A stretch of 64,000 nt of DNA from an uncultured Nonlabens sp. Its GTDB lineage: Bacteria > Bacteroidota > Bacteroidia > Flavobacteriales > Flavobacteriaceae. Positions 1 through 11,500 of this stretch are shown here, one piece after another; the stretch's first letter is position 1, and each line of letters opens with the position of its first letter. The notes under the pieces are model-generated. The model had not been told where the DNA came from and searched no databases. It was given only the letters and a program-made list of their open reading frames with translations. The stretch covers positions 62,001 through 126,000 of the forward strand of contig NZ_CANLXZ010000002.1 in NCBI RefSeq assembly GCF_947495285.1. The letters are read 5' to 3'. A program made the position numbers and the translations under genes.

Positions 1-199
1 TGTTTTATGGATTTAAAGATCGTGTTAATTGATTTTTTTTATAAAGTATTCTCAATAATTAAATGTTATTTTAAAGTCTGTTAAGACATGATGGGTTATA
101 TTTAGTGATAAAAATTATTTTTTTGTGTAATCTATGGAATAGTTTTAAATGTCACAGAATAAAAATTTGTTTATCACAGAAATAGAGATAATGTTTCCA

Positions 200-207
200 T
201 ATTTTTG
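200..207 (+). promoter_or_regulatory. Putative Bacteroidetes -7 promoter box for the subtilase gene
   Basis: TATTTTTG matches the Bacteroidetes -7 consensus TAnnTTTG and lies 20 bases before the subtilase ATG, which would give a short leader. I see no convincing -33 TTG element at the usual spacing, so this is a consensus match only. Confidence 0.35.
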
Positions 208-226
208 CAGTATATAATAAGACATT

Positions 227-3178
227 ATGAAAAAATTCAACTTGTTTTTAGCTACGTCCTTATTAGTGTCATCTTTGTGTGTGTCACAAACTAAGGAAGA
301 AAAAGCTGAAATTATCAAAAACAATAATCAGGAAAGCCTTTATAAATTAATAAGCGAATTAGATCAAAAAAATACCATCGATCTAGAGAAAGCTTTAGAG
401 TATTCAAAGGCTAATAATGTACCGATGATTGTTGAGAACCCTAAAGATGGTTCTTTTCAACAATTAATGAGAATCGCAGAAAATGGTTCTCCTGTTTATT
501 ATACATTACATAACGTGGACGCTGCAACTAGCACACGTGCAAATAGATTACATAGCGGTGGCTCTCTTGGGTTAAATGTAGAAGGACAGGATATGACAGC
601 GTATGTATGGGATGGTGGCGCAGTTCTTACTACTCATAATGAGTTTAACGACCAGCCAGTTCGTCGTGCTCAAATAGGAGATAATGTTACAGTTTTAAAT
701 GCTAATAGTTTCCATGCAACACATGTTTCTGGTACTATAGCCGCATCTGGAGTTAATGCTGCAGCTAGAGGAATGGCGCCTCAAGCAGATGTTATCACTT
801 ATGATTGGAGTAATGATTTTACTGAAATGGCAATTGCTGCGTCTAATGGTGCTTTGCTTAGTAATCATTCTTATGGTGTTAGAGCAAATGCTATCGATGA
901 TCAATTATTTGGAAAATACATCACAGACTCCAGAAATTTAGATCAAATAGCATTTGATGCTCCTTATTATTTGCCTGTTTTCTCAGCAGGTAATGATGGT
1001 GGTGATAATACTTCAAATGGACTTCCATTAGAAGGTATTGCTAATTTAGATAAGCTCTCATTTAATTCAGTTGCAAAGAATGTAATGGTTGTTGCAAACG
1101 CACAAGATGCAGTGATCAATGCAGACGGTTCATTAAGTTCTGTTTTTATTAATACCAGCAGTAGCCAGGGGCCTACAGATGATTTAAGAGTAAAGCCAGA
1201 TATTACAGGAAATGGTACTCAATTACTTTCTACTTATGATGGGTCTAATAGTGACTATAATTCTATCTCAGGTACTTCGATGTCGGCTCCTAATGTAACA
1301 GGATCCATGCTGTTATTACAGCAACATTATAAAGACCTTAATGGAGGTTTTATGAGGGCTGCTACTTTAAAAGGTCTGACTCTACATACTGCAGATGATG
1401 TAGGTATCGAAGGTCCTGATCCAATATGGGGTTGGGGAATGATGAATACGATGGAAGCTGCAAATGTAATTAGTGGAAATAAATTAAGAGCAAACATTAT
1501 AGAAGAAGAATTACAACAAGGACAAACGTATACTTTTACTGTAAAATCTGATGATATATCTACGTTAATGGCCTCTATTTCATGGACTGATGTTGCTGGA
1601 AATGTTAATCTGGAAGGAGCAAATGATGCCACCCCAGCATTAATTAATGATTTAGATGTTAGAATTTCACAAAATGATATTGTTTTTGAGCCATGGAAAT
1701 TAACAGGGGCTAACTCTAATTCTACAGGAGATAACGTTGTGGATAATGTGGAAAGAGTTGAGGTTCCTAACGCTACAGGGGAATATGTAATAACAGTTAC
1801 ACATAAGGGTTCCTTAGTTGGAGGAAGTCAAAAATTTAGTCTCATTGTTACTGGCCTGAATAATGTTTATGCATTAAGTTCAGTTAATCCTATTGTCGAA
1901 GTTTGTAATGATCAAATAACTAGCTTTCCTATAGACTTTTTAGCAGACCCAAGTTTTGATGAGACGGCAACTCTTAGTCTTGAAAATCTTCCTTCAGGTA
2001 TAAATGCAAGTTTTAGTAATTCTAGTTTTACAAGTAATGGAAGTTTATCTCTAGATTTATCTAATTTAGAAGCTGCACAAGTAGGAACTTATGATCTAAC
2101 GGTTAATGCTGTTACTCCAACTAGATCTAGGAGTATTGATTTAACGTTAAGGATAATGAGTGATGCTTTTAGTACAGTTAATCTCGTATTCCCAGCAGAT
2201 CAGGCTAGCACCATCGATACCTCGGCAATTTTAGAATGGGATGATGAGCTTAATGCACAACAGTACCAAATTCAAATATCAACTAGTCCTACTTTCCGTA
2301 GAACTATTCTTGATCGTGTTGTGGATCAATCTACATTAAGAGTCGATCCTTCGGTATTATTCCCATCTGTAACTTATTATTGGAGAGTAATGCCTATTAA
2401 CGATTGTGGTCAGGGAACCTTTGTTACAAGATCATTTACCACATTTGATTGTGAACAGATAAATGCATCAGTGCCTGCTCCAATAGCTATACCTGATGAT
2501 AACGAAGCAGGAATTACAAGCGTTTTAAATATCAATAGAGCAAACAACGTTAATATAGGTAAGGTTTCAGTATTTATTAGAAGTACGCATGAATACTCTG
2601 GTGATTTACTAATAGCATTAACATCTCCTGCAGGTACTTCAGTATTATTAGCACTTCCTTCTGCATGTGAGTTAGATGATTTATTAGTCACCTTTGACGA
2701 TAATGGTGGTCCGTTTACTTGTGATTCTTCAACAGGTTTATCTGGTTATACAGGCATTATCCAGCCAGTAGGTAACCTGTCAGATTTTAATGGAGAGTCT
2801 ATTAACGGAGACTGGACACTTAGTGTAGCAGATCGTGGACCTGCAGATTTGGGTTCCCTTAATGCATGGAGTATCACTTTTTGTGAAGAACCACAGACTC
2901 TAAGTAATGACTCTATTGAAGAACTTGATTTTACTGTGTATCCTAATCCATCTAATGGTGTGTTCACTGTAAGTACTGCAAATAATACTAATAGTGGTGA
3001 TGCTTTAATTACTATCTCTGATCTTAATGGTAGAAGAGTATTAACTAGAGATGTTAAGAATCTAGGAGGTAATTTAAATGAAACGATAGATGTACAAAAC
3101 TTAACTAATGGTTTGTACTTATTACAAGTACAACAAGGTACTTCTTCAACCGTTGAAAAGATAATTATCAATAAATAA
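227..3178 (+). CDS. Secreted subtilisin-like serine protease with P-domain and T9SS sorting domain
   Basis: This is a 983-residue secreted S8 peptidase. A signal peptide covers about residues 1-20 (ends LCVSQ). The catalytic triad is visible as D129 (VWDGG), H163 (HATHVSG) and S351 (GTSMSAP), with oxyanion N256 (SAGND). Beta-rich and fibronectin III-like sequence follows, then a proprotein-convertase P-domain at about 745-888, and a type A T9SS C-terminal sorting domain from about 902 (VYPNPSNG ... GLYLLQV). Family knowledge predicts translocation by the type IX system, cleavage of the tail by PorU, and surface attachment or release. porU and porV lie about 24 kb downstream. Substrate is unknown. 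It is followed by a strong terminator shared with the convergent mpl gene. Confidence 0.93.
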   Translation: MKKFNLFLATSLLVSSLCVSQTKEEKAEIIKNNNQESLYKLISELDQKNTIDLEKALEYSKANNVPMIVENPKDGSFQQLMRIAENGSPVYYTLHNVDAATSTRANRLHSGGSLGLNVEGQDMTAYVWDGGAVLTTHNEFNDQPVRRAQIGDNVTVLNANSFHATHVSGTIAASGVNAAARGMAPQADVITYDWSNDFTEMAIAASNGALLSNHSYGVRANAIDDQLFGKYITDSRNLDQIAFDAPYYLPVFSAGNDGGDNTSNGLPLEGIANLDKLSFNSVAKNVMVVANAQDAVINADGSLSSVFINTSSSQGPTDDLRVKPDITGNGTQLLSTYDGSNSDYNSISGTSMSAPNVTGSMLLLQQHYKDLNGGFMRAATLKGLTLHTADDVGIEGPDPIWGWGMMNTMEAANVISGNKLRANIIEEELQQGQTYTFTVKSDDISTLMASISWTDVAGNVNLEGANDATPALINDLDVRISQNDIVFEPWKLTGANSNSTGDNVVDNVERVEVPNATGEYVITVTHKGSLVGGSQKFSLIVTGLNNVYALSSVNPIVEVCNDQITSFPIDFLADPSFDETATLSLENLPSGINASFSNSSFTSNGSLSLDLSNLEAAQVGTYDLTVNAVTPTRSRSIDLTLRIMSDAFSTVNLVFPADQASTIDTSAILEWDDELNAQQYQIQISTSPTFRRTILDRVVDQSTLRVDPSVLFPSVTYYWRVMPINDCGQGTFVTRSFTTFDCEQINASVPAPIAIPDDNEAGITSVLNINRANNVNIGKVSVFIRSTHEYSGDLLIALTSPAGTSVLLALPSACELDDLLVTFDDNGGPFTCDSSTGLSGYTGIIQPVGNLSDFNGESINGDWTLSVADRGPADLGSLNAWSITFCEEPQTLSNDSIEELDFTVYPNPSNGVFTVSTANNTNSGDALITISDLNGRRVLTRDVKNLGGNLNETIDVQNLTNGLYLLQVQQGTSSTVEKIIINK

Positions 3179-3199
3179 TAATCTGAGATTATTTTATAC

Positions 3200-3235
3200 A
3201 AAAAATGCGATCCTGAAAAGGATCGCATTTTTTTT
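3200..3235. terminator. Bidirectional intrinsic terminator between subtilase and mpl
   Basis: An 11-base perfect stem (AAATGCGATCC with GGATCGCATTT) encloses a six-base loop and has A-runs on the left and T-runs on the right. It can therefore terminate transcription on both strands. It lies between two convergent genes. Confidence 0.85.
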
Positions 3236-3259
3236 GTATTTAATTTTTATAAGAAAACT

Positions 3260-4612
3260 CTAAACTAACTTAGTTAATTCTTTAAAATCTAATCCTCCAT
3301 AATTACCACTACTCATTAATAATAAAGCGCTTTGATCTAGTTGCTGTTTAAATAACCATTCCTTAAATGCAGATGGATCTGTCATAACTATTAAATCATC
3401 GCGGTCAAAGGCCTCTAAGATTTGTTCTTTGGATACAGGAGCAAGTTTTTTAATCTCTACTGCATCTGGACTATAAAAAACCACAGCGGTATGTGCAGGA
3501 TCTAAAGCATTTTTATATTGAACTAAAAATTCTGGATTTAGACTAGAATAGGTATGTAATTCAAGACAAGCTATAATTTTGCGCTTCTCATATTGAGCAG
3601 AGACTGCAGCTGTAGTAGCGGCAACTTTACTAGGTGAATGAGCAAAATCTTTATAAATAACAGCTGTTTTACTCTCTGCTACTTTTTCTAATCGTTTTGA
3701 GGCACCTTTAAAAGTTGCAATCGCTTCATAGAAATCATCTTCATCTATTCCCATGTGCTGGCATATCCATTTAGCACCAGCAAGATTGCTCAAGTTATGT
3801 TCTCCAAAAATCTCTATGGGCATGTCGCCTTCTGATGTGTCTAGATAGGTCGTGCCATCGATAATCTGATGCTGCGGTACTGTATATGAATGTTTTCTAG
3901 TAGGCTTTGTAGCAGCCTCAGCAATATCCTTAACAGCTGTGTCATCTTCATTATAAACTAGAATACTACCATTTTTCATTAGTTCTACAAACTGCTCAAA
4001 CTGACTTAAGTAATTTTCCCATGTAGGAAAAACATTTATATGATCCCAGGCTATTCCAGATATCAATGCGATATTGGGTTGGTATAAATGGAATTTAGGA
4101 CGTCTGTCTATAGGACTAGAAAGATATTCATCACCTTCTAAGACCATAAATTCATTCTCATCGGTTAGGTGTACCATGGTTTCAAATCCTTCTAGTTGGG
4201 CACCTACCATATAGTCCACTTCTTTTTCATGGTAATGCATCACGTGCAATATCATAGAAGTAATGGTTGTTTTACCATGAGAACCGCCTATAACCACACG
4301 AGTTTTGTTTTTAGATTGCTCATATAAATACTCTGGGTAGGAATAAATTTTAATTCCTAATTCTTGAGCTTTTACTAACTCAGGATTCTCTTCTTTGGCA
4401 TGCATTCCTAAAATAACTGCGTCTATATCGGTAGTTATTTTTTCTGGAAACCAGCCGAATTCTCTTGGTAACAAATTGTATTTTTTTAATCTAGACTTAC
4501 TAGGTTCAAAAATAGTATCGTCACTTCCTGTTACATGGTCGCCTTTATGATGTAAAGCTAGAGCTAGATTGTGCATGGCACTGCCGCCTATCGCGATAAA
4601 ATGTACGCGCAT
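3260..4612 (-). CDS. mpl: UDP-N-acetylmuramate:L-alanyl-gamma-D-glutamyl-meso-diaminopimelate ligase
   Basis: This 450-residue Mur-ligase family enzyme begins with the Rossmann motif IAIGGSAMHNLA, which is typical of Mpl, and carries the ATP P-loop GGSHGKTT at residues 109-116. Mpl joins recycled murein tripeptide directly to UDP-MurNAc in the cytoplasm, so it belongs to peptidoglycan recycling. Length fits the family. The choice of Mpl over MurC rests on the N-terminal motif and on the context, which is not a dcw cluster. It is convergent with the subtilase and codirectional with the TPR gene upstream, 45 bases away. Confidence 0.92.
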   Translation of the reverse strand: MRVHFIAIGGSAMHNLALALHHKGDHVTGSDDTIFEPSKSRLKKYNLLPREFGWFPEKITTDIDAVILGMHAKEENPELVKAQELGIKIYSYPEYLYEQSKNKTRVVIGGSHGKTTITSMILHVMHYHEKEVDYMVGAQLEGFETMVHLTDENEFMVLEGDEYLSSPIDRRPKFHLYQPNIALISGIAWDHINVFPTWENYLSQFEQFVELMKNGSILVYNEDDTAVKDIAEAATKPTRKHSYTVPQHQIIDGTTYLDTSEGDMPIEIFGEHNLSNLAGAKWICQHMGIDEDDFYEAIATFKGASKRLEKVAESKTAVIYKDFAHSPSKVAATTAAVSAQYEKRKIIACLELHTYSSLNPEFLVQYKNALDPAHTAVVFYSPDAVEIKKLAPVSKEQILEAFDRDDLIVMTDPSAFKEWLFKQQLDQSALLLMSSGNYGGLDFKELTKLV

Positions 4613-4657
4613 AATATGTGTGTTTGGTAAGTTTATAAAGCTAGTAAAATATATGAC

Positions 4658-5413
4658 TTAGTCATTCATTTCTATCTTAGATTCTAAAGAAAGTATATCT
4701 GCCATAAGTCGTGCGTTTCTATGTTTAATATACGCCTTTTTTAATGTTTCTAGAGCTTTTTTATCGTCCTCTAATTTATATTGATAGATAGCGGCTAGTT
4801 TACGATAAGTATACAAAGAACCGCCTGTGTCTATTGCTTTTTGATAGGAGACAGCCGCAGCATCATACTCTTCTTCATACTCATCTATATAACCATGTGC
4901 TAGATGTCCATCTACTGGCGATATTTTAATCAATTGGTTTGCATAGGATCTGCTTTTACTTATAGATCCACCCACTATTCCAGGCAGCTCGCAGTACAGT
5001 TGAGATAACGCATGTCTAGATTCTATATGTTTAGGGTCTAAGTCTGCAGCTTTTTTTAAATGTTTTTTAATGTCGTCTAGCATTCCTAGAGCTTTAAATT
5101 TTGAAGTACTCTTGGCATACAATCCCATTGCACCACCATATTTAAAGTTATATCGGGCGCTTTTTGAATTACTGTCGATTAATTTTTTATAATATCCCAT
5201 TGCTTTTTCAAAATTATTTTGATGGCTAGCAATATCACCTAATCGTTCTACAACGTCTAGATTAGAATCATCCTGTTCATATAATTTGGTAAACGCAATT
5301 TGTGCTTTGTCAAATTTTTCAGCTTTGAATAATTGTTCCGCTTTCGCGTAAGCGGACTGACCATAAGCAACCGTGCTTATTAAAAAGAGTAGGGCAATAA
5401 ATATATTCTTCAT
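4658..5413 (-). CDS. Secreted tetratricopeptide-repeat protein
   Basis: This 251-residue protein has a signal peptide (MKNIFIALLFLISTVAYG) followed by helical TPR-type repeats, seen as repeated AxxLxxxxxxxxxA patterns from about residue 25 to 240. It is probably a periplasmic scaffold with no enzymatic motif. It lies just upstream of mpl on the same strand, 45 bases away, and may be cotranscribed. The start of the mature protein (SAYAKAEQ) is encoded by a decayed copy of the dispersed palindrome at 5338-5355, where the usual AFAKA has become AYAKA. Specific function is unknown. Confidence 0.8.
   Translation of the reverse strand: MKNIFIALLFLISTVAYGQSAYAKAEQLFKAEKFDKAQIAFTKLYEQDDSNLDVVERLGDIASHQNNFEKAMGYYKKLIDSNSKSARYNFKYGGAMGLYAKSTSKFKALGMLDDIKKHLKKAADLDPKHIESRHALSQLYCELPGIVGGSISKSRSYANQLIKISPVDGHLAHGYIDEYEEEYDAAAVSYQKAIDTGGSLYTYRKLAAIYQYKLEDDKKALETLKKAYIKHRNARLMADILSLESKIEMND
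5338..5355. repeat. Decayed copy of the dispersed palindrome (CCGCTTTCGCGTAAGCGG)
   Basis: It differs by one base (A to T) from the perfect 18-base form and keeps the same outer flanks (TTCCG...CGGACT) as the copy at 32998. It encodes AYAKA at the mature N-terminus of the TPR protein. Confidence 0.75.
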
Positions 5414-5531
5414 TCTGTAAAAATATCAAAAAGTAAACCAAAAGCTGTTTCCCTCAGTGAAAAGATACTTTTACTCAAACTTAGTTTCTAGTATTTGATG
5501 ATCCACGTACCTTTAGGTCAAATCTAAGCCC

Positions 5532-8500
5532 ATGAGACATTTTTTAATCTTTATACTATTAGTTTTAGGAAGTAACTTTAAGTCATATGCACAAGACTAT
5601 TACACTGAAAAGTGGGAAAATGTCGAGAAACTAGAGGTGGTGAATAGGGTAGAAGATGCTAGAAAGATAGTGCGCGATATCTATAAACATGCAAAGCGTA
5701 AAAAGAACGATGACCAGTTAGTAAAAACATTTCTTTTCAGAGCAAAATTTAATTTAATCAAAGAAGAGAAAGGGCAACAACTAGTTTTAGCAGAGTTATC
5801 TGAGCTTATAGATCGAGCAAAATTTCCTAAAAAAAATGTGTACCACACCATTTATGCAAAGCTTTTAAACGATTATGTGAGTCAGAATCGATGGAAGTTA
5901 CAACGCCGTACTGCTGGCGCAACGGTAGATAAAAATGATTTTGACACATGGGATATTAAAAAATTCTATGAGGTGATTTCTACACATCATAAACTAGCTC
6001 TTAAGGATAAAGAAGCATTAGGTAAACTACCTGTTTCAGAATTTGCTGCTGTATTAAATGCACGTCCATTAGGTAGAGAATTGCGACCTACATTATTAGA
6101 TCTACTAGCTAGAGAAGCACTTGATTTTTATAAAACAGGTTATTACGGAATCACTAGACCTAAAGAAACTTATGTCATCACAGATAAAAATGCTTTTAGC
6201 TCTACAAATGTTTTAAGAGAAATAAAAAGACCCAAAGGAGATACGGTTTTCTCTAAATACGATGTGTTACAGCTTTATGCAGCGCTAGAAACCTTGCATG
6301 AAAATAAAAATGAAGATGGTGCTTATGTCACTATTTTATTAGAGCGACTGGACTATGATAAAAGCTTTTTAAACGCCTATAAGGAATTGCCAGTATACAA
6401 ATCTATTCATGAACAGTTATTAGCGACCTATAAAGGTAAAGCGGTAAGTACAATAGTTATGTATAACCTGGCTCAATATCATTATGAGCAGAGTAATTAT
6501 AAAGAGAAGGGTACTCGCCAGGCAGATCGAGATCTGGCAATTGCTATTTCAAAAAAGGCTATCGAGCAATTTCCAGATTCTTATGGAGCTATTAAATGTA
6601 GTTCGCTACTTTCTAGTATTTACGCACCTAGTTTAAGAGTACAGCATCAGGATCAGGTCATACCTAATGAATTGCATCGTGGCGTGATTCAATATAAAAA
6701 TGTAAATGAAGCTACCATCCATTACATTAAAGTCGCGCATGATTTTTTAAGCTTAAAAGGTAATAGAGATTCATTATATCGAGTCACTTTAAAAACAGCG
6801 CAAAAAGAAAATCGTGTGGCTCTTTCTAAAACCATAAAGTTAGAGTCTGCGCAGGATACTTATGATCATAGTTATCAATATAATGTAGATGGGTTAGATG
6901 CTGCCACCTATCTAGTAGTGATAGAAACTAAAAGCGATAACAGTCAGGATATTGCGGCTAGTTTAATGACCGTTTCTCAAATGTCTATTTTAAATAAACG
7001 TACAGGAAACACCATTGCTGTCCAGGTGCTAGATAAAAAAACAGGAAAACCTCTTAAGAATGTAAAACTAGAGCTATCTCAGCTCAATTCTAATTACACA
7101 ACCACTGCTATAACAGATAGAGATGGAAAAGCTGTTTTAGAAAACTCTAACGGTAAAAATAGTAGGTATACGTTAAAAGCAGTTCTTGGAGACGATATTG
7201 TTGTGAATCAGTTGTACTCTTATTTCAATAGACTTAATACAAAAAGTGATAAAAATAAAGAGGTAGTAGAAGAGATTGAAGTAACTGTAAAATCGTTTAC
7301 CTATCTAGATCGTTCTATTTATAGACCTGGACAGACCGTTTATTATAAAAGTATTCTGTTAGCAAATGATGGAAAAACATCTTTTGTAGTTCCTAATGAA
7401 GAGTTTGTCCTGACCGTATATGATGCAAATAACGAAGAGATCCAGGAGATAACTGCGACCACAAATGAATATGGTAGTTTTCATGGTGAGTTCACACTGC
7501 CCAAAGAAACCTTAACCGGTCAGTTTTATATAGAGATAGATAGCGACGAGGATTCTGATTTTTGGGATAATGTCTATGATTTTAATGACGATTATGATAA
7601 TGAAACTAAATTTCAAGTAGAAGAATATAAAAGACCTCGTTTTAAAGTAGATTTTAAAAAGGTAAAAGAGTCTTATGCTATGAATGACTCTGTTGTGGTT
7701 ACCGCTTTCGCGAAAGCGTTACTAGGATCCAACATCACAGATGCCGACGTACATTATAAAGTAACAAGATCTGCTAGATTGCCATGGTGGCGCTATTCTG
7801 GATATTATTCTGGTGATCAAGTAATCGTTGATAGTGATGATCTAGAAACAGATGAAGAATTTGTAACTAATAATAAAGGAGAGTATGCTATAAAATTTAA
7901 AGCCATTGCTGACTCCACACTAGTAGCTAAAGATCTCCACCCTATTTATACGTATAGAATAGATGCTGAGGTGGTAGATATAAATGGCGAGACTAGAACG
8001 GCCAGTACTAGCGTGCGCGTCGGGAAACAAAGTATAGAGGTATCTCTTTTAAATGCCACTACCTTATCTACAGATGATAATAAGGTTAAAGTAGCAGTTA
8101 AAAACCTTAATGGAGAACTGGTAGAAGCGCAAGTAGAATTACAGATAAGACAACTTAAAACACCAGATCATGTCATTATACCATCTGCATTACCTGCTGC
8201 AGAATTCTATCAAAGCGATGATAAAACCTATAGAGATAAATTCCCTTATGCAGAATTGCGGAAGAGTGAAAAACCTACAGATTATAAAACGGCGCCCATT
8301 ATTTTTAAGAAGCGCCTGACTATAGATTCATTAACTACAGTAGAATTACCTATTACAAAAAACTGGGATAATGGTAACTATGTAGTTTATGTAAAAGCTG
8401 TGGAAACAGGAAAAAGTAAAAGTCTGGATAACGAGAGGGATTATGTAGAAGAAATTAATAAAATAGAGATTTGGGCAAATAAACAACTGCCTGTAAATCC

Positions 8501-11500
8501 AGCGATCATATCACACGACTTACAGATAAAGGATAACGTAGCGACCGTAAACTACTTTACGTCTATGGATGGAGTTTACATGAATCTTATAACTTATGAC
8601 TTTAAAGGACTCAAAAAGGACGAAATAATCTTTTTACCTAAAGGAAAAACAACTAAAAAATACAAGCTTAAAAATGCAGATAAGAACCTACTTAAATTTA
8701 GGTACTCTGTACAAAAAGAAAATAAGTACACAAGTAATAATTTTACGGCGCAAGGCAGCCAGAAAGCAGCAACTGTTTTTAATATAGAGACCAACACCTT
8801 TAGAAATAAACTCTATCCAGGTATGGAAGAAGAGTGGTCGTTTACCATAAAAGATCAAAAGGGTAATGGTATGAATGGCGAGGTGCTGGCCAGTATGTAT
8901 GATAAAAGTCTAGATGAATTTACAGTAAAGAACTGGGATGGGTTTAGTTTTAACACTTATGAGAGTGGTTATGAGCCTGGTTTTTATCGTCAGGTTAATT
9001 GCTTAAATACTAGAAGTGCAAGTTTGTACTTTCCATATAGACAGGTGCAAATGCCGCAACTAGATTTTGACCAATTCAACTATTTTGGATTATCGTTTAC
9101 AGGAAATATGAATCAATATAATAATTACAAAGCTAGAATAGAGGTCAAGTATGAGAAAGTAGAACCTATTAATGGATTTATTACAGGTAGAGTAATGGAT
9201 TCAGATGGTGCCATTTTAGGAGCGACAATAACAATAAAAGGCACTGAATTGTCAATCTCTAGTGATTTTGATGGTTTGTATAAAATTAAGGCGTCTCCAG
9301 AAGATACCTTAGTTTTTACGTACGCAGGTTATGAAACGATAGAAAGAGTAGTAGGTAATCAAAAAGTGATAAGTCCTGTGTTTAGCGCTCGTTTAGATGC
9401 GGTGGTCGTAACAGCCTATAGAACTACCAGAGAAGCGATGTCCAGCGTTTCTTCTACCACGCTAACATCTGAGGATATAATAGATAGACCTAATGCTGCA
9501 ATCATACAAAGGCTAGAAGGCCAGGTAGCAGGTTTATCGGTGCAAACAGGTACTGGGCAGCCAGGAGCAAATGCCCTTATTCAATTGAGAGGTGCTAGTT
9601 CTATTAATGGAAATACAGAGCTTTTAATAATAGTAGATGGTGTCCCGGTGGATGAAGATTTCTTTAAAAGTCTAGATGCTTCTCAAATTAAAGAAACAGC
9701 CATCTTAAAAGGAGTGAACGCAACAGCTCTTTACGGCAACCGTGCAGCAAACGGCATTATCATCATCTCGACCAAGGCTGGTGTGAGTGCAAACGACTTA
9801 GTACTTCAAGAAATGTCGCTGAATAATGTACAAATAAGAAAGGATTTAAAAGAAACCGCTTTTTTCTTACCCAACTTAAAAACAGATAAAAAGGGGAATC
9901 TTAAATTTTCATTCACTTCTCCAGAGATGTTGACCCAATGGAAATTAAGACTCTTTGCTCACAATAAAAAAGCAGAAACCGCTTATCTAGAAAAACTGGT
10001 CGTGACTCAAAAGGAGCTGAGTCTTATACCTAATGCTCCGCGATTTTTAAGAGAAACGGATACCATTAGATTCTCCACTAAGATAGCCAACTTGAGCGAT
10101 GCAAAAATGGAAGGGATCGCGACCTTACAATTATTTGATGCACTGACCATGCAGCCTATAGATCAAGAATTTAAAAATACAAATGCATTGCAAAATTTCA
10201 GTGCAGAAAAAGGTGCTAACGCATCGGTTAACTGGACCTTTGTCATCCCAGTAGGTACACAAGCGGTTACTTATCGTGTCATTGCAAAGTCAGATAAATT
10301 TTCTGATGGAGAAGAAAATACCCTGCCAGTACTTACTAATAGAATGCTGGTTACAGAGTCTAGATCACTTTGGGTACGTGCTGGACAGACAGAAGAAGTG
10401 GTAATGGATAAATTAGAAAATAATACTTCTACAACACTAGAAAATCATCAAATGACATTTGAATATACTTCAAATCCTAGTTGGTATGCGATAAAATCAC
10501 TGCCGTATTTAATGGAATATGAGCATGAATGTGCAGAGCAAACATTCTCTAGATATTATGCAAATGCTATGGCAGCACATATTTTAAATAGTAGTCCTAA
10601 GGTAAAAGAGGTTTTTGATAGTTGGGCTGCAAACGGTGCTAGCAAGAGTAAATTAGAACAAAATGAAGAATTGAAATCTGTGATTCTTGCTCACACTCCA
10701 TGGTTGAGAGATGCACAGAGTGAAGAGCAAAAACAACAACGTCTTGCGGTGCTTTTTGACCTAGATAAAACAGCTCGTGAGAAAAAGAAAACTCTAGCAA
10801 AACTAGAAGAGAAACAAGGTGATTCAGGCGGTTTTCCATGGTTCAGCGGTGGGAATACAAATGAATATATCACCAGACACATCGCTGCAGGAATAGGTCA
10901 TTTGAACAAATTAGGAGTAAATGATGCAGATAGACCACAAACAGATCGCATGTATAAAAACGCCATCGCTGCCACAGATCGTGCATGGGTACAAAGATTC
11001 AATGATTATCTTAGGTATAGTAAAAGTTTAAAGAAGTATAACTTCGGTAGCAGTTACTGGCATTATCAATATGCACGTAGTTTTGAGCCGTCGGTTCTCG
11101 ATCGTAAAATGGAACAGGTATTAGAAGATGGTAAAAAGTTAGCTTTCGCGAAAGCGGAAAAAGAATTTGCTTCTCAGCCTCTTTACACACAATTATTAAT
11201 GGCAATAGCATTGCATAGAAATGGAGAATCTAAAATAGCTTCAAAAATCTTAGAAGGATTAAGACAGACGGCGGTTGTAAATAATGAAAACAGAATGTAC
11301 TGGAAAGAAAATACAAATTCTTGGTACTGGTACCGCAGTGATGTAGAAACGCAAGCACTAGCTATCGAGGCTTTTTCTGAAATACAGAACGACACAAAAA
11401 CAGTAGAAGAATTGCAAGTATGGTTACTTAAAAAGAAAAGAACCACACAATGGAAATCCACAAAAGCTACTGCCGTTGCTACTTATGCTCTATTACTTCA

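Noticed and set aside
695..904. Antisense and alternative-frame ORFs inside the subtilase (also 1327-1632, 2410-2691, 2746-3228)
   Set aside because: They are shadows of the strongly supported S8 protease frame and show low-complexity, protein-unlike composition.
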